A DNA stretch of 64,000 nt from Nitrospirillum sp034653355 (GTDB lineage Bacteria > Pseudomonadota > Alphaproteobacteria > Azospirillales > Azospirillaceae): assembly GCF_034653355.1 (NCBI RefSeq), contig NZ_JAYEER010000004.1:1364001-1428000 (forward strand). Direction: 5' to 3'. Position numbers and translations under genes: made by a program. Below the pieces are notes generated by a model, which was not told the origin of the DNA, searched no databases, and worked only from the letters and a program-made list of their open reading frames with translations. Below, piece by piece: positions 9,199-16,939 of the stretch (its first letter is position 1; each line of letters starts with the position of its first letter).

Positions 9199-10079
9199 GA
9201 CCCATTCTCCCCAATCAGGGCGTGGAACAGCGCGAACACCGGCGCCGCCATGACCAGCCCATCAATACGATCCAGCAATCCGCCGTGCCCGGGGATCAGC
9301 GAGCCGCTGTCCTTCACGTCGCACCGGCGCTTCATATATGATTCGAACAGGTCGCCCGCCTGTCCCACCACCGCGATGACGGCCGCCACCAGGGCGCCGG
9401 CGCCGGGCGAGGAAACGGTCGCCAGCGGCGACAGGGCCAAGCCTACCAAAGCCGCGGCCGCCATGCCGCCCAAAAGGCCAGCCCAGGTCTTCTTGGGGCT
9501 GATGCGCGGCGCCAGCTTGGGTCCGCCGATGGCCCGGCCGGCGGCGTAGGCGCCGATGTCGGTGGCCCAGATGGCCAGCAGCAGGAACAGGAACAGCCAG
9601 GGGGCGTCGGGCCCCGCCCGGTTGCGGATCCAGTCCAGCGCCAGGCAGCCGCCGCCGACATAGGGCACGATCAGCGCGAACAGGATGGGTGCCGGCAGCC
9701 GGCCCCCCTGCTTCCCACCTTCCGTTTCTGGCGCGCGGGGATAACCACCGGCGGCGGCCCACCACAGCAGCGCCGTCTGCGCCGCCAGCAGGACCAAGCC
9801 GTAGAACGGCCCAGCCACGAACTCGCCGCTGAGGGTGACCAGGATGGTCATGAGCCCCATGGCCGTGGCCCAAGGCTGACGTCCCGGCACCACCAGGCGC
9901 AGCCATTCCAGGCCGGCGATGACGGCGACCGCCACCAGTACCGCCTGGAAAACAATTCCGCCCAGCCATACGGCCACCAGGACCGGGGGGCCCAGGAGCA
10001 AGGCGGAGAAGATACGGGTCTTCAGATCACCCGGCAGCTTGGCCAACAGCCCTTCAGCGCGTTCCAACCGTTGCCCCAT
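9189..10079 (-). CDS. cdsA: Phosphatidate cytidylyltransferase CdsA
   Basis: Integral membrane enzyme making CDP-diacylglycerol from phosphatidate and CTP. The 296-aa product has about eight hydrophobic segments and the C-terminal CDS signature (CDVKDSGSLIPGHGGLLDRIDG, with the conserved K-D-G-HGG-DR-D residues). The chosen start is ATG 10079 (MGQRLERAEG). It overlaps the end of uppS by 26 nt, so the upstream part of the open frame is antisense to uppS codon space and was dropped. Confidence 0.95.
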   Translation of the reverse strand: MGQRLERAEGLLAKLPGDLKTRIFSALLLGPPVLVAVWLGGIVFQAVLVAVAVIAGLEWLRLVVPGRQPWATAMGLMTILVTLSGEFVAGPFYGLVLLAAQTALLWWAAAGGYPRAPETEGGKQGGRLPAPILFALIVPYVGGGCLALDWIRNRAGPDAPWLFLFLLLAIWATDIGAYAAGRAIGGPKLAPRISPKKTWAGLLGGMAAAALVGLALSPLATVSSPGAGALVAAVIAVVGQAGDLFESYMKRRCDVKDSGSLIPGHGGLLDRIDGLVMAAPVFALFHALIGENGSWW

Positions 10080-10791
10080 ACCGGCGGTCGCGCCGATGGA
10101 ATTCCTGGATGGCGTCATCCAATTCCTGGCGACCGAAGTCCGGCCACAGCGTTTCCACGAACACCAGCTCCGCATAGGCCATCTGCCACAGCAGGAAATT
10201 GCTGATGCGCTTTTCCCCGCTGGTGCGGATCACCAGATCCGGATCGGGGATGTCCCGGGTATAGAGCGAGGCGCCCAGGCTTTCCACCGTCACCTGGTCG
10301 GGTGTCAGACGCCCGGCCCCCACCTCTTCCGCCAAGTGGCGGGCGGCGTTGGCGATTTCCTGGCGCGATCCATAGCTGAGCGCCATCACCAAGGTCAGGC
10401 CGGTGTTGTTCGCCGTCAGGGTCTCCGCGTTCCGGATCAGCGTGACGATGTCGGGCGCCAGGCGCGACCGGTCGCCAATGATGCGCAGCCGCACCCCGTT
10501 CTTGTGCAGGGTGGCGATCTCCCCCCGCAGGTAGAACCGCAGCAGGTGCATCAGCTCGCTGACCTCACCCTCGGGCCGGCTCCAGTTCTCCGACGAGAAG
10601 CTGAACAGCGTCAGGTAGGACACGCCCAGTTCCCGCGCCGCCTCCAGCACCCGTCGCACCGCCTCCACCCCCTTCTTGTGACCCGCGGTGCGGGGCAGCC
10701 CCCGGCGCGTCGCCCAGCGCCCATTGCCATCCATGATGATGGCGATATGGGCGGGTGGGCGGACGTTCAGGGGCACTGCGGCACCGGACAT
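10054..10791 (-). CDS. uppS: Undecaprenyl diphosphate synthase UppS
   Basis: cis-Prenyltransferase producing the C55 lipid carrier for peptidoglycan and LPS. The 245-aa product has HIAIIMDGNGRWA with the catalytic Asp and the phosphate-binding residues, then LTLFSFSSENW and the C-terminal DLVIRTSGEKRISNFLLWQ, which are all UppS signatures. ATG 10791 gives the family length. The upstream extension to 10896 runs into frr and is rejected. Confidence 0.96.
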   Translation of the reverse strand: MSGAAVPLNVRPPAHIAIIMDGNGRWATRRGLPRTAGHKKGVEAVRRVLEAARELGVSYLTLFSFSSENWSRPEGEVSELMHLLRFYLRGEIATLHKNGVRLRIIGDRSRLAPDIVTLIRNAETLTANNTGLTLVMALSYGSRQEIANAARHLAEEVGAGRLTPDQVTVESLGASLYTRDIPDPDLVIRTSGEKRISNFLLWQMAYAELVFVETLWPDFGRQELDDAIQEFHRRDRRYGATVGTR

Positions 10792-10852
10792 GGGACTCTC
10801 GGGGAAACAGGAACCGGGACGGTCAAAATGAAAGCGAACCTGGGACGCCACC

Positions 10853-11410
10853 TCAAATTTGGGTGATGTCCTTTTCCTTGGCCGCGAACGCCTCATCGAT
10901 CTTCTTGATGTGGGCGTCGGTCAGGGCCTGCACCTTGTCCGACCACGTCTTGTGCTCGTCCTCGGACAGGTCGCCATCCTTCTGGGCGCGCTTCAGCATG
11001 TCCATGCCGTCGCGGCGCACGTTGCGCACGGCCACGCGGGCCTGCTCGGCGTACTTGTTGGCCACCTTCACCAGCTCCTGGCGGCGCTCCTGGTTCAGGT
11101 CCGGGATGGGCACGCGGATGGTGTTGCCGTCGGTCTGCGGGTTCAGGCCCAGGCCGGCCTCGCGGATGGCCTTCTCGGTGGCCTTCACCATGCCGCGATC
11201 CCACACCTGCACGGTGATCAGCCGGGGCTCCGGCACGCTGACGGTCGCGACCTGGTTCAGGGGCATGCTGGAGCCATAGGCTTCCACCATCACCGGTTCC
11301 AGCAGGCTGGCCGACGCCCGGCCAGTGCGCAAGCCCGCGAATTCCTTGCGCAAGCTCTCGACGGCGCCATCCATGCGCCGGGTGATGTCATCCATTGAGG
11401 GAGCGGCCAC
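10853..11410 (-). CDS. frr: Ribosome recycling factor
   Basis: Splits post-termination ribosomes together with EF-G. The product of about 185 aa shows the hallmark ITRRMDGAVESLRKEFAGLRTGRAS and the C-terminal RNVRRDGMDMLK. Three starts are possible: TTG 11416, GTG 11410 and ATG 11395. GTG 11410 is preferred because GAGG lies 7 nt upstream inside the pyrH stop region. It follows pyrH directly, the usual order. Confidence 0.95.
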   Translation of the reverse strand: MAAPSMDDITRRMDGAVESLRKEFAGLRTGRASASLLEPVMVEAYGSSMPLNQVATVSVPEPRLITVQVWDRGMVKATEKAIREAGLGLNPQTDGNTIRVPIPDLNQERRQELVKVANKYAEQARVAVRNVRRDGMDMLKRAQKDGDLSEDEHKTWSDKVQALTDAHIKKIDEAFAAKEKDITQI

Positions 11411-11412
11411 GT

Positions 11413-12135
11413 TCAAGCCTCTTCTTCCGTAATGATCGTGAAATGACCCCGCCCGTCCATGACTTCGGCGAAACCGCCTTCCTGATGGATGGAAAAGACG
11501 AGGATAGGAATGTTGTTCTCACGCGCCAGCGAAATCGCCGTCGCGTCCATGACCTGCAGGTCGTGGGACAGCACGTGCAGATAGCTCAAGGAACTCAGGC
11601 GCTCGGCCGTCGGATCCTTCTTCGGATCGGCGGTGTAGACGCCATCCACCTTGGTACCCTTCAGCAGGGCCTCGCAGCCCATTTCCGAGGCGCGCAAGGC
11701 CGCGGCCGTGTCGGTGGTGAAGAAGGGGTTGCCGGTGCCGGCGGCGAAAATCACCACCCGGCCCTTTTCCATGTGGCGCACGGCGCGGCGGCGGATAAAG
11801 GGCTCGCACACGCTGGCCATGGGGATGGCCGACTGCACGCGGGTGGGCACGTCGATGCGTTCCAGGGCGCTCTGCATGGCCAGCGCGTTCATCACGGTGG
11901 CCAGCATGCCCATGTTGTCAGCCGTGGCGCGTTCCATGCCCGACGCGGCGCCGGAGACGCCGCGGAAGATGTTGCCGCCGCCGATGACCAGGCAAACCTC
12001 GACCCCCATCTGGACGACGGTCTTCACCTCGTTGGCGACACGGTTGACGACCTTCTGGTCGAGACCGAATTCACGGTCCCCCATCAGCGCCTCGCCCGAG
12101 ATTTTCAACAGTACGCGTTTGTATCGGGCAGCCAC
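11413..12135 (-). CDS. pyrH: Uridylate kinase PyrH
   Basis: Hexameric UMP kinase of the amino-acid-kinase fold. The 240-aa product begins with YKRVLLKISGEALMG and contains VCLVIGGGNIFRG and the ATP-site AGTGNPFFTTDTAA, all PyrH signatures. The start is GTG 12135 with AGGACC about 9 nt upstream. It is first in the group that reads on through frr, uppS, cdsA and dxr. A strong terminator for tsf lies about 300 nt upstream. Confidence 0.97.
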   Translation of the reverse strand: MAARYKRVLLKISGEALMGDREFGLDQKVVNRVANEVKTVVQMGVEVCLVIGGGNIFRGVSGAASGMERATADNMGMLATVMNALAMQSALERIDVPTRVQSAIPMASVCEPFIRRRAVRHMEKGRVVIFAAGTGNPFFTTDTAAALRASEMGCEALLKGTKVDGVYTADPKKDPTAERLSSLSYLHVLSHDLQVMDATAISLARENNIPILVFSIHQEGGFAEVMDGRGHFTIITEEEA

Positions 12136-12441
12136 GGGGTCAGGTCCTCTCGCCAGTTGGTGGGCCCGGCGGCAAGCCGGGTTGGGAAGCCACGAGTGTC
12201 CGGGGTCAGATCCGGGTTAGCTCTACTGCAAACTTGCCCCCGCCGCCAAGTCTGGCGTTGCAGGGAAGGCGCGCAAGGGAACCCGGAAATTGAGCCGAAA
12301 TCGGGGCGCACGAAAAAGGCGGCGCCGGATCGGGCACCGGTGGCCACTCTACTCATTCGAAAATATCGGGAAAATCGCCATCCGGCCCTGACACAGAAAA
12401 GGTGCCGGGGATGGCCGGAGCGCCCGGACGATGGGGCACCC
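12136..12441. other. Intergenic region between tsf terminator and pyrH, no gene seen
   Basis: About 300 nt with no credible coding frame on either strand. It should hold the promoter of the pyrH-frr-uppS-cdsA-dxr group. I could not identify convincing -35/-10 boxes. Confidence 0.5.
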
Positions 12442-12475
12442 AAGAAACCGGCGCGTCCATCGCTGGACGCGCCGG
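12442..12475 (-). terminator. Rho-independent terminator after tsf
   Basis: Read on the minus strand, a perfect 12-bp GC-rich stem (12448-12459 with 12464-12475, 4-nt loop) is followed by TTTCTT. It begins about 28 nt after the tsf stop and ends the rpsB-tsf transcript. Confidence 0.9.
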
Positions 12476-12503
12476 CCTTACTCAACTCAACGAGGCTGAC
12501 GGA

Positions 12504-13421
12504 TCAGCGCGCCATCGAGGCCACTTCGGCCGCGAAATCGCTCTCTTCCTTCTCGATGCCGTCGCCCAGCACGAAGCGCACGAAGCCGGTCAGCTTCACC
12601 GGGGCGCCCACGTCCTTGGCGGCGTTCTCGACGACCTTGCGGATCTTGGTCTCCTGGTCGATCACGTAGACCTGCTCCAGCAGCACCACTTCCTCGTAGT
12701 ACTTGCGCAGGCGGCCTTCCACCATCTTGGCGATGATGTCCTCGGCCTTGCCCGAGGCGCGGGCCTGGTCGGCCAGCACGTTGCGCTCACGGTCCAGGGC
12801 GGCGGTGTCGACGTCGGCGATGTCCAAGGCTTCCGGACGGGCGGCGGCGATGTGCATGGCGATCTGGCGGCCCAGCTCCTGCAGCTTGGCCTTGTCGCCG
12901 GTCGACTCCAGGGCCACCAGCACGCCGATCTTGCCCAGGCCGCCGGTCAGGGCGTTGTGGACGTAGGTGGCGACGACGCCGTCGGTGACCGACAGGCGGG
13001 CGGCGCGGCGCAGGTTCATGTTCTCGCCGATGGTGGCGACCAGATGGGTCAGCTCTTCAGCGACGGTGCGGCCGTTGCCGAAAGCCTGACCCTTCAGGGA
13101 CTCGACGTCGGCATCGGCCAGGGCCAGCTTGGTCACGCCGGACACCAGGGCCTGGAACAGGTCGTTGCGGGCGACGAAGTCGGTCTCGGCGTTGATCTCG
13201 ACGGCGGCGCCGACGGTGCCCTGGGAGGCGACACCGACCAGGCCCTCGGCGGCGACGCGGCCGGCCTTCTTGGCGGCGGCGGCCAGGCCCTTCTTGCGCA
13301 GCCAGTCGACGGCGCCCTCGATGTCGCCAGCGACCTCGTTCAGGGCCTTCTTGCAGTCCATCATGCCGGCGCCGGTCTTCTCGCGCAGCTCCTTAACGAG
13401 CGCAGCCGTAATCTCAGCCAT
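12504..13421 (-). CDS. tsf: Elongation factor Ts
   Basis: Nucleotide exchange factor for EF-Tu. The 305-aa product begins MAEITAALVKELREKTGAGMMDCKKAL, the highly conserved EF-Ts N-domain, and contains AAEGLVGV and the ETDFVARND motif that contacts EF-Tu. ATG 13421 has GAGAGGCGAAG directly upstream. It is downstream of rpsB, as in nearly all bacteria, and is followed by a strong terminator. Confidence 0.98.
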   Translation of the reverse strand: MAEITAALVKELREKTGAGMMDCKKALNEVAGDIEGAVDWLRKKGLAAAAKKAGRVAAEGLVGVASQGTVGAAVEINAETDFVARNDLFQALVSGVTKLALADADVESLKGQAFGNGRTVAEELTHLVATIGENMNLRRAARLSVTDGVVATYVHNALTGGLGKIGVLVALESTGDKAKLQELGRQIAMHIAAARPEALDIADVDTAALDRERNVLADQARASGKAEDIIAKMVEGRLRKYYEEVVLLEQVYVIDQETKIRKVVENAAKDVGAPVKLTGFVRFVLGDGIEKEESDFAAEVASMAR

Positions 13422-13553
13422 CTTCGCCTCTCTCATCGCGTCAGGGCGGACGGACGTCCGCAGGGATTTTGGTCAAGGGAAACGGAGGGACGTCGCCGTC
13501 CGCATCCGGAAATTCGTGGGGTCGCCACCCCAGCGGGCGCCACCCATATGACA

Positions 13554-13574
13554 GCCGCCCCGAAGCGGGGCGGC
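13554..13574 (-). other. Stem-loop in the rpsB-tsf intergenic region
   Basis: A perfect 9-bp GC stem with a 3-nt loop (13554-13562 with 13566-13574). No T-run follows on the minus strand, so it is more likely an attenuator or RNA-processing hairpin that balances S2 and EF-Ts output than a full terminator. The remaining ~270 nt between the genes show nothing else. Confidence 0.5.
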
Positions 13575-13709
13575 GGTCGGGCGGGGATGGGGTGCTTTCA
13601 GGCCGTCCAGGAGCACCGGACAGCCCAGAGCCCCCCTGCCCCCGGACAGCAACGCGGCCGAACCGGCACCTCCTTCACGGAAGTCCCGGCCCGGCCGTTC
13701 GCTTAAGCC

Positions 13710-14489
13710 TTAGGCCTCGGCCGCGACTTCGGCTTCCTCGGCGGGGATCTCTTCCACCGGTGCCTCTTCCGAAGCGCCGACGTCGATGCCCGAGGCGGCC
13801 ATCTCAGCGTGCAGGCCGTCCAGCACGGCGCCGGAGATCAGCTCGCAGTACAGCTCGATGGCGCGCAGGGCGTCGTCGTTGCCGGGGATGGGGAAGGTCA
13901 CGCCGTCGGGGTTGCTGTTGCTGTCCAGCACGGCCACCACGGGGATGCCCAGCTTGTTGGCTTCCTGAACGGCCAGCGACTCCTTGTTGGTGTCGATGAT
14001 GACCAGGATGTCCGGCAGGCCGCCCATCTCCTTGATGCCGCCCAGCGCCCGCTCCAGCTTGTCGCGGTCACGGGTGCGGTTCAGCAGTTCCTTCTTGGTC
14101 AGGCCGGCGATCTGGCCGCCCAACAGCTCATCCATCTCGCGCAGGCGCTTAATGGACTGGGAGATGGTCTTCCAGTTGGTCAGCATGCCGCCGAGCCAAC
14201 GGTGGTTGACGTAGTACTGGCCGCAACGACCAGCAGCCTCGGCCACCTTCTCCTGGGCCTGGCGCTTGGTGCCGACGAACAGGACGCGGCCGCCGCCGGC
14301 AACCACGTCACGCACGGCCTGCATGGCGCGGTGCAGCATGGGCACCGACTGCTCCAGGTCGATGATGTGCACGCCGTTGCGCACGCCGAAGAGGTACGGG
14401 GCCATCTTCGGGTTCCAGCGACGGGTGTGGTGACCGAAATGCACGCCGGCTTCCAGCAGCTGGCGCATGGTGAAGGTAGGCATAGCCAT
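13710..14489 (-). CDS. rpsB: 30S ribosomal protein S2
   Basis: Late-assembling small-subunit protein. The 259-aa product contains MRQLLEAGVHFGHHTRRWNP, the LFVGTKRQAQ motif, VNHRWLGGMLTNWKT and PDILVIIDTNKE, all diagnostic. The C-terminus is an acidic Ala/Glu-rich tail, common in alphaproteobacteria. ATG 14489 is favoured by GGAGAAAGG upstream; ATG 14483 is possible. The open frame extending to 14600 runs into the divergent promoter region. Confidence 0.98.
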   Translation of the reverse strand: MAMPTFTMRQLLEAGVHFGHHTRRWNPKMAPYLFGVRNGVHIIDLEQSVPMLHRAMQAVRDVVAGGGRVLFVGTKRQAQEKVAEAAGRCGQYYVNHRWLGGMLTNWKTISQSIKRLREMDELLGGQIAGLTKKELLNRTRDRDKLERALGGIKEMGGLPDILVIIDTNKESLAVQEANKLGIPVVAVLDSNSNPDGVTFPIPGNDDALRAIELYCELISGAVLDGLHAEMAASGIDVGASEEAPVEEIPAEEAEVAAEA

Positions 14490-14734
14490 GAAACGGAACC
14501 TTTCTCCGGTTTGGCCTCCGTGGGCAATGCCCCTTGGCCACCTGGCCTCAGGACACCGGAAGCGGACCGCCCAGATAATAAGGACGCCCCGCAAGCCCAC
14601 GTGTGGGATTGACGATGGCCGGTGTGATACTCCGCCGCCCCGGCGATTTCAACCCCGAAGCGCGGGCGTCGGCTCTGCTTGAACGAAAAGGGTCCCCCGC
14701 GCCGCGCGCTTGGCAGCCGGCGGGGCCCGCGCCT

Positions 14735-15331
14735 ATGGTGCGCCCCATGTTCGCCCCCACCGAAACGCCTTTGGCCGAGACCGTCAGCGCCCTGGCGCTG
14801 AGCTACGCCGACCTGGGCCTGGCGCCGCCCTCCTTCACCCCCATCGCCGCCGACGCCCTGCCCGACCGGGTGCGCCCGCGCCTGGACCATGTCGACGGCA
14901 TGACGGCGGCCCTCGCCCGCCACGCGGGATGCGCGGTCAGCGTCAACGTCCAGGCCCGCACCCGGGACCAGGCCCCGGGCCTGGACCGTCTGCGCCGCCG
15001 GGTCATCCTGGCGGCCCAAGCCGACGGCAGGCCCTTGGCCCTGGGCCTGCTGAGTGTCGACCTGTTGGCCCTGCCCCCGTCCGTGGCGGCGGAGGCGCTG
15101 GCGGAGAAGACGCCCTTCGGCACGCTGCTGGCCAATGCCGGCCTGCCCTTCCTCAGCCGCCCCCAGCTGTTCTTCCAGTTGGCCGCCGACGCCACGCTGG
15201 CCCGTTTCCTGGGTGGGACGGAGGGGGCGCCGCTCTACGGCCGCCTGGCCCACCTGGCCCTCACCCTGCCCGGCGTCGAACGCCCCGCTGAACGCCCTGC
15301 GGCCCGGGTGGTGGAGATCCTGCGGCCCTGA
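14735..15331 (+). CDS. Hypothetical protein with faint UbiC/UTRA-like pattern
   Basis: A 198-aa soluble protein of unknown function, divergent from rpsB. After an N-terminal helical part there is a central RRRVILAAQADGRPLALGLLSVDLLALP and then KTPFGTLLANAG. This order (Arg-rich strand, small-molecule-pocket strand, then P-F/L-G-x-L-L) resembles chorismate lyase/UTRA folds, but similarity is weak and no function is claimed. ATG 14735 or 14747 (MFAPTETP) may be the start; neither has a clear Shine-Dalgarno sequence. Antisense frames through it look like composition artefacts. Confidence 0.6.
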   Translation: MVRPMFAPTETPLAETVSALALSYADLGLAPPSFTPIAADALPDRVRPRLDHVDGMTAALARHAGCAVSVNVQARTRDQAPGLDRLRRRVILAAQADGRPLALGLLSVDLLALPPSVAAEALAEKTPFGTLLANAGLPFLSRPQLFFQLAADATLARFLGGTEGAPLYGRLAHLALTLPGVERPAERPAARVVEILRP

Positions 15332-15413
15332 TTACAGCAAGGCCGGCAGTTCCCGCCGCAGCAACCCCAGGACCACCCTTACCCTGGCCCCGCCTCCAGC
15401 TGGCGCCGGGCTA

Positions 15414-16327
15414 TTACGACTGACGCAAAAAACCGGCGATCAGGCCGGCGATGGCCGCCGGCGCGTCCTCCAGGCAGTAATGGCCGACGCCGGGCAGGCG
15501 GTGGATGGGCGCGCTGGGAAACAACTCGCTGAACAGCGGCAGGAAATGGTCGGCCTGAAGTGTGCCGTCGCCTCTCCCCAGATGGCCAGCGCCGGCCGGG
15601 CGCGGATGGCGCGGACGGCCGCCGCGTCCGGCACCTCGAAACGGTGCATGCCGGTGGCGAAGCCTTTGGCCCAGCCGATGGCGCCCAGGCAATCCGCCGG
15701 CCTGGCAAAGGGCGCGCCATAGGCCGCCAGCCAGGCATCGGTGATGATGCTGTGGTCCTCGAAGCCGTTGAGTTTCAGCGTGCTGAGGATGGTGTAGCCC
15801 AACTGGCCCAGCACCGTTTCCAGACTGCCGTCCGCCTGCGCCTTGAGTATCCACTGGAACCAGGGCGCCGTCGCGGCATTGGCCAGCAGCCGGTCAACCT
15901 GGTCGGCCTGGCCGAAGGACACGGGGCCGTTGGTCGAGATCACCCGCTTGATGCGATCCGGATGGCGGGCGGCCAGTCCCATGCCCATCGGCCCGCCGAA
16001 GTCATGCAGCACCAGGGTGATGTCGCGCAGATCCAGTGCCAGGACGAAGCGCTCCAGGTTGTCGATATGGTCCTGCAGCCAATAGCTGCGATCCGGCGGC
16101 GTGGCGCTTTTGCCGAAGCCCATATGGTCGGGCACCACCACGCGATACGTGGGGCTCAATGCCCTGATCAGGTGGCGGAACAGGTAGCCCCAGGTGGGTT
16201 CCCCATGCAGGCACAGCACCACCTCGCCCTTCCCCTCATCCACATAGTGCATGGGAAAGCCGGGGGCGTCGGTGACATGGGGGGTGAAGGGAAAGGTGCC
16301 GTCGAAGGTGGCGTCGGCGGGGATCAT
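15414..16327 (-). CDS. Haloalkane dehalogenase-like alpha/beta hydrolase, frame broken near C-terminus
   Basis: Alpha/beta hydrolase with the oxyanion motif HGEPTWGYLFR and an Asp nucleophile in VLHDFGGPMGMG, as in haloalkane dehalogenases rather than Ser esterases. The C-terminal catalytic His is in GVGHYCLED, but that part is in another frame. The switch falls after PALAIWGE, at a CC pair at 15571-15572. One extra base gives 305 codons (304 aa), normal for the family. ATG 16327 has GGAG 7 nt upstream. It is divergent from an HxlR regulator and shares an operator-like control region. The substrate is unknown. Confidence 0.82.
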
Positions 16328-16342
16328 CGTGGTCTCCAAATT

Positions 16343-16396
16343 GGTTTCAAATTAAAACCAATCGAGACGTACCGCTTGAGGTTTTAATTTGCAACC
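16343..16396. promoter_or_regulatory. Duplicated operator between hydrolase and HxlR gene
   Basis: GGTTTCAAATTAAAACC (16343-16359) and, in opposite orientation, GGTTTTAATTTGCAACC (16380-16396) are the same 17-bp element with one mismatch. Each is a near-palindrome with AT-rich centre. The pair sits in the divergent intergenic region, and the first copy begins 16 nt from the hydrolase start. It is the likely binding site of the adjacent HxlR dimer. Confidence 0.75.
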
Positions 16397-16436
16397 GTTA
16401 TATCCAGGCCGTCATCGGCATGAGGGGGAGACCGCC

Positions 16437-16892
16437 ATGGTCAAGCGCACCAGCCACCAGGACTCGCTGTGCGGCGTCGCCCGGCCGCTGGACGCCATCG
16501 GCGACGGCTGGTCGCTGCTGATCATCCGCGACGCCTTCGACGGCCTGCGCCGCTTCGGGGAATTCCAGAAGAATTTGGGCTTGGCCAAGAACATCCTGGC
16601 CGCCCGCCTGCGCACCCTGCTAGCCCACGGCATCCTGCAGGCGGTGCCCGCATCCGATGGCGGTGCCCACCAGGACTATGTGCTGACGGCCAAGGGGCGC
16701 GGCCTCTTCCCCGTGCTGGTAGCCCTGCGCCAATGGGGCGAGGACCATTTCTTCAGGGCCGATGAGCCGCATGTGCGCCTGCTGGACAAGCGCACCGGAC
16801 TACCCTTGCGCCGCATGGCCCCACTGGCCCAGGACGGCACCCCGCTGGCACCGGAAGACACCGTGGTGCGCTTTCCGGTGGAAAATCCTTAA
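16437..16892 (+). CDS. HxlR-family transcriptional regulator
   Basis: Winged-helix regulator of 151 aa with the HxlR core: early Cys (QDSLCGVARPLDAIGDGW), LLIIRDAFDGLRRFGEFQ, the recognition region LAKNILAARLRTLLAHGIL and the wing YVLTAKGRGLFPVL. The C-terminal ~50 residues form a small extra domain. ATG 16437 has GGGGGAGACC upstream. It is divergent from the hydrolase and probably controls it and itself through the duplicated operator. Confidence 0.9.
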   Translation: MVKRTSHQDSLCGVARPLDAIGDGWSLLIIRDAFDGLRRFGEFQKNLGLAKNILAARLRTLLAHGILQAVPASDGGAHQDYVLTAKGRGLFPVLVALRQWGEDHFFRADEPHVRLLDKRTGLPLRRMAPLAQDGTPLAPEDTVVRFPVENP

Positions 16893-16939
16893 ACCCTGCA
16901 TCGCTTCTGCAAAAAAGCCCGCTTAAGCTGGCGGCAACG

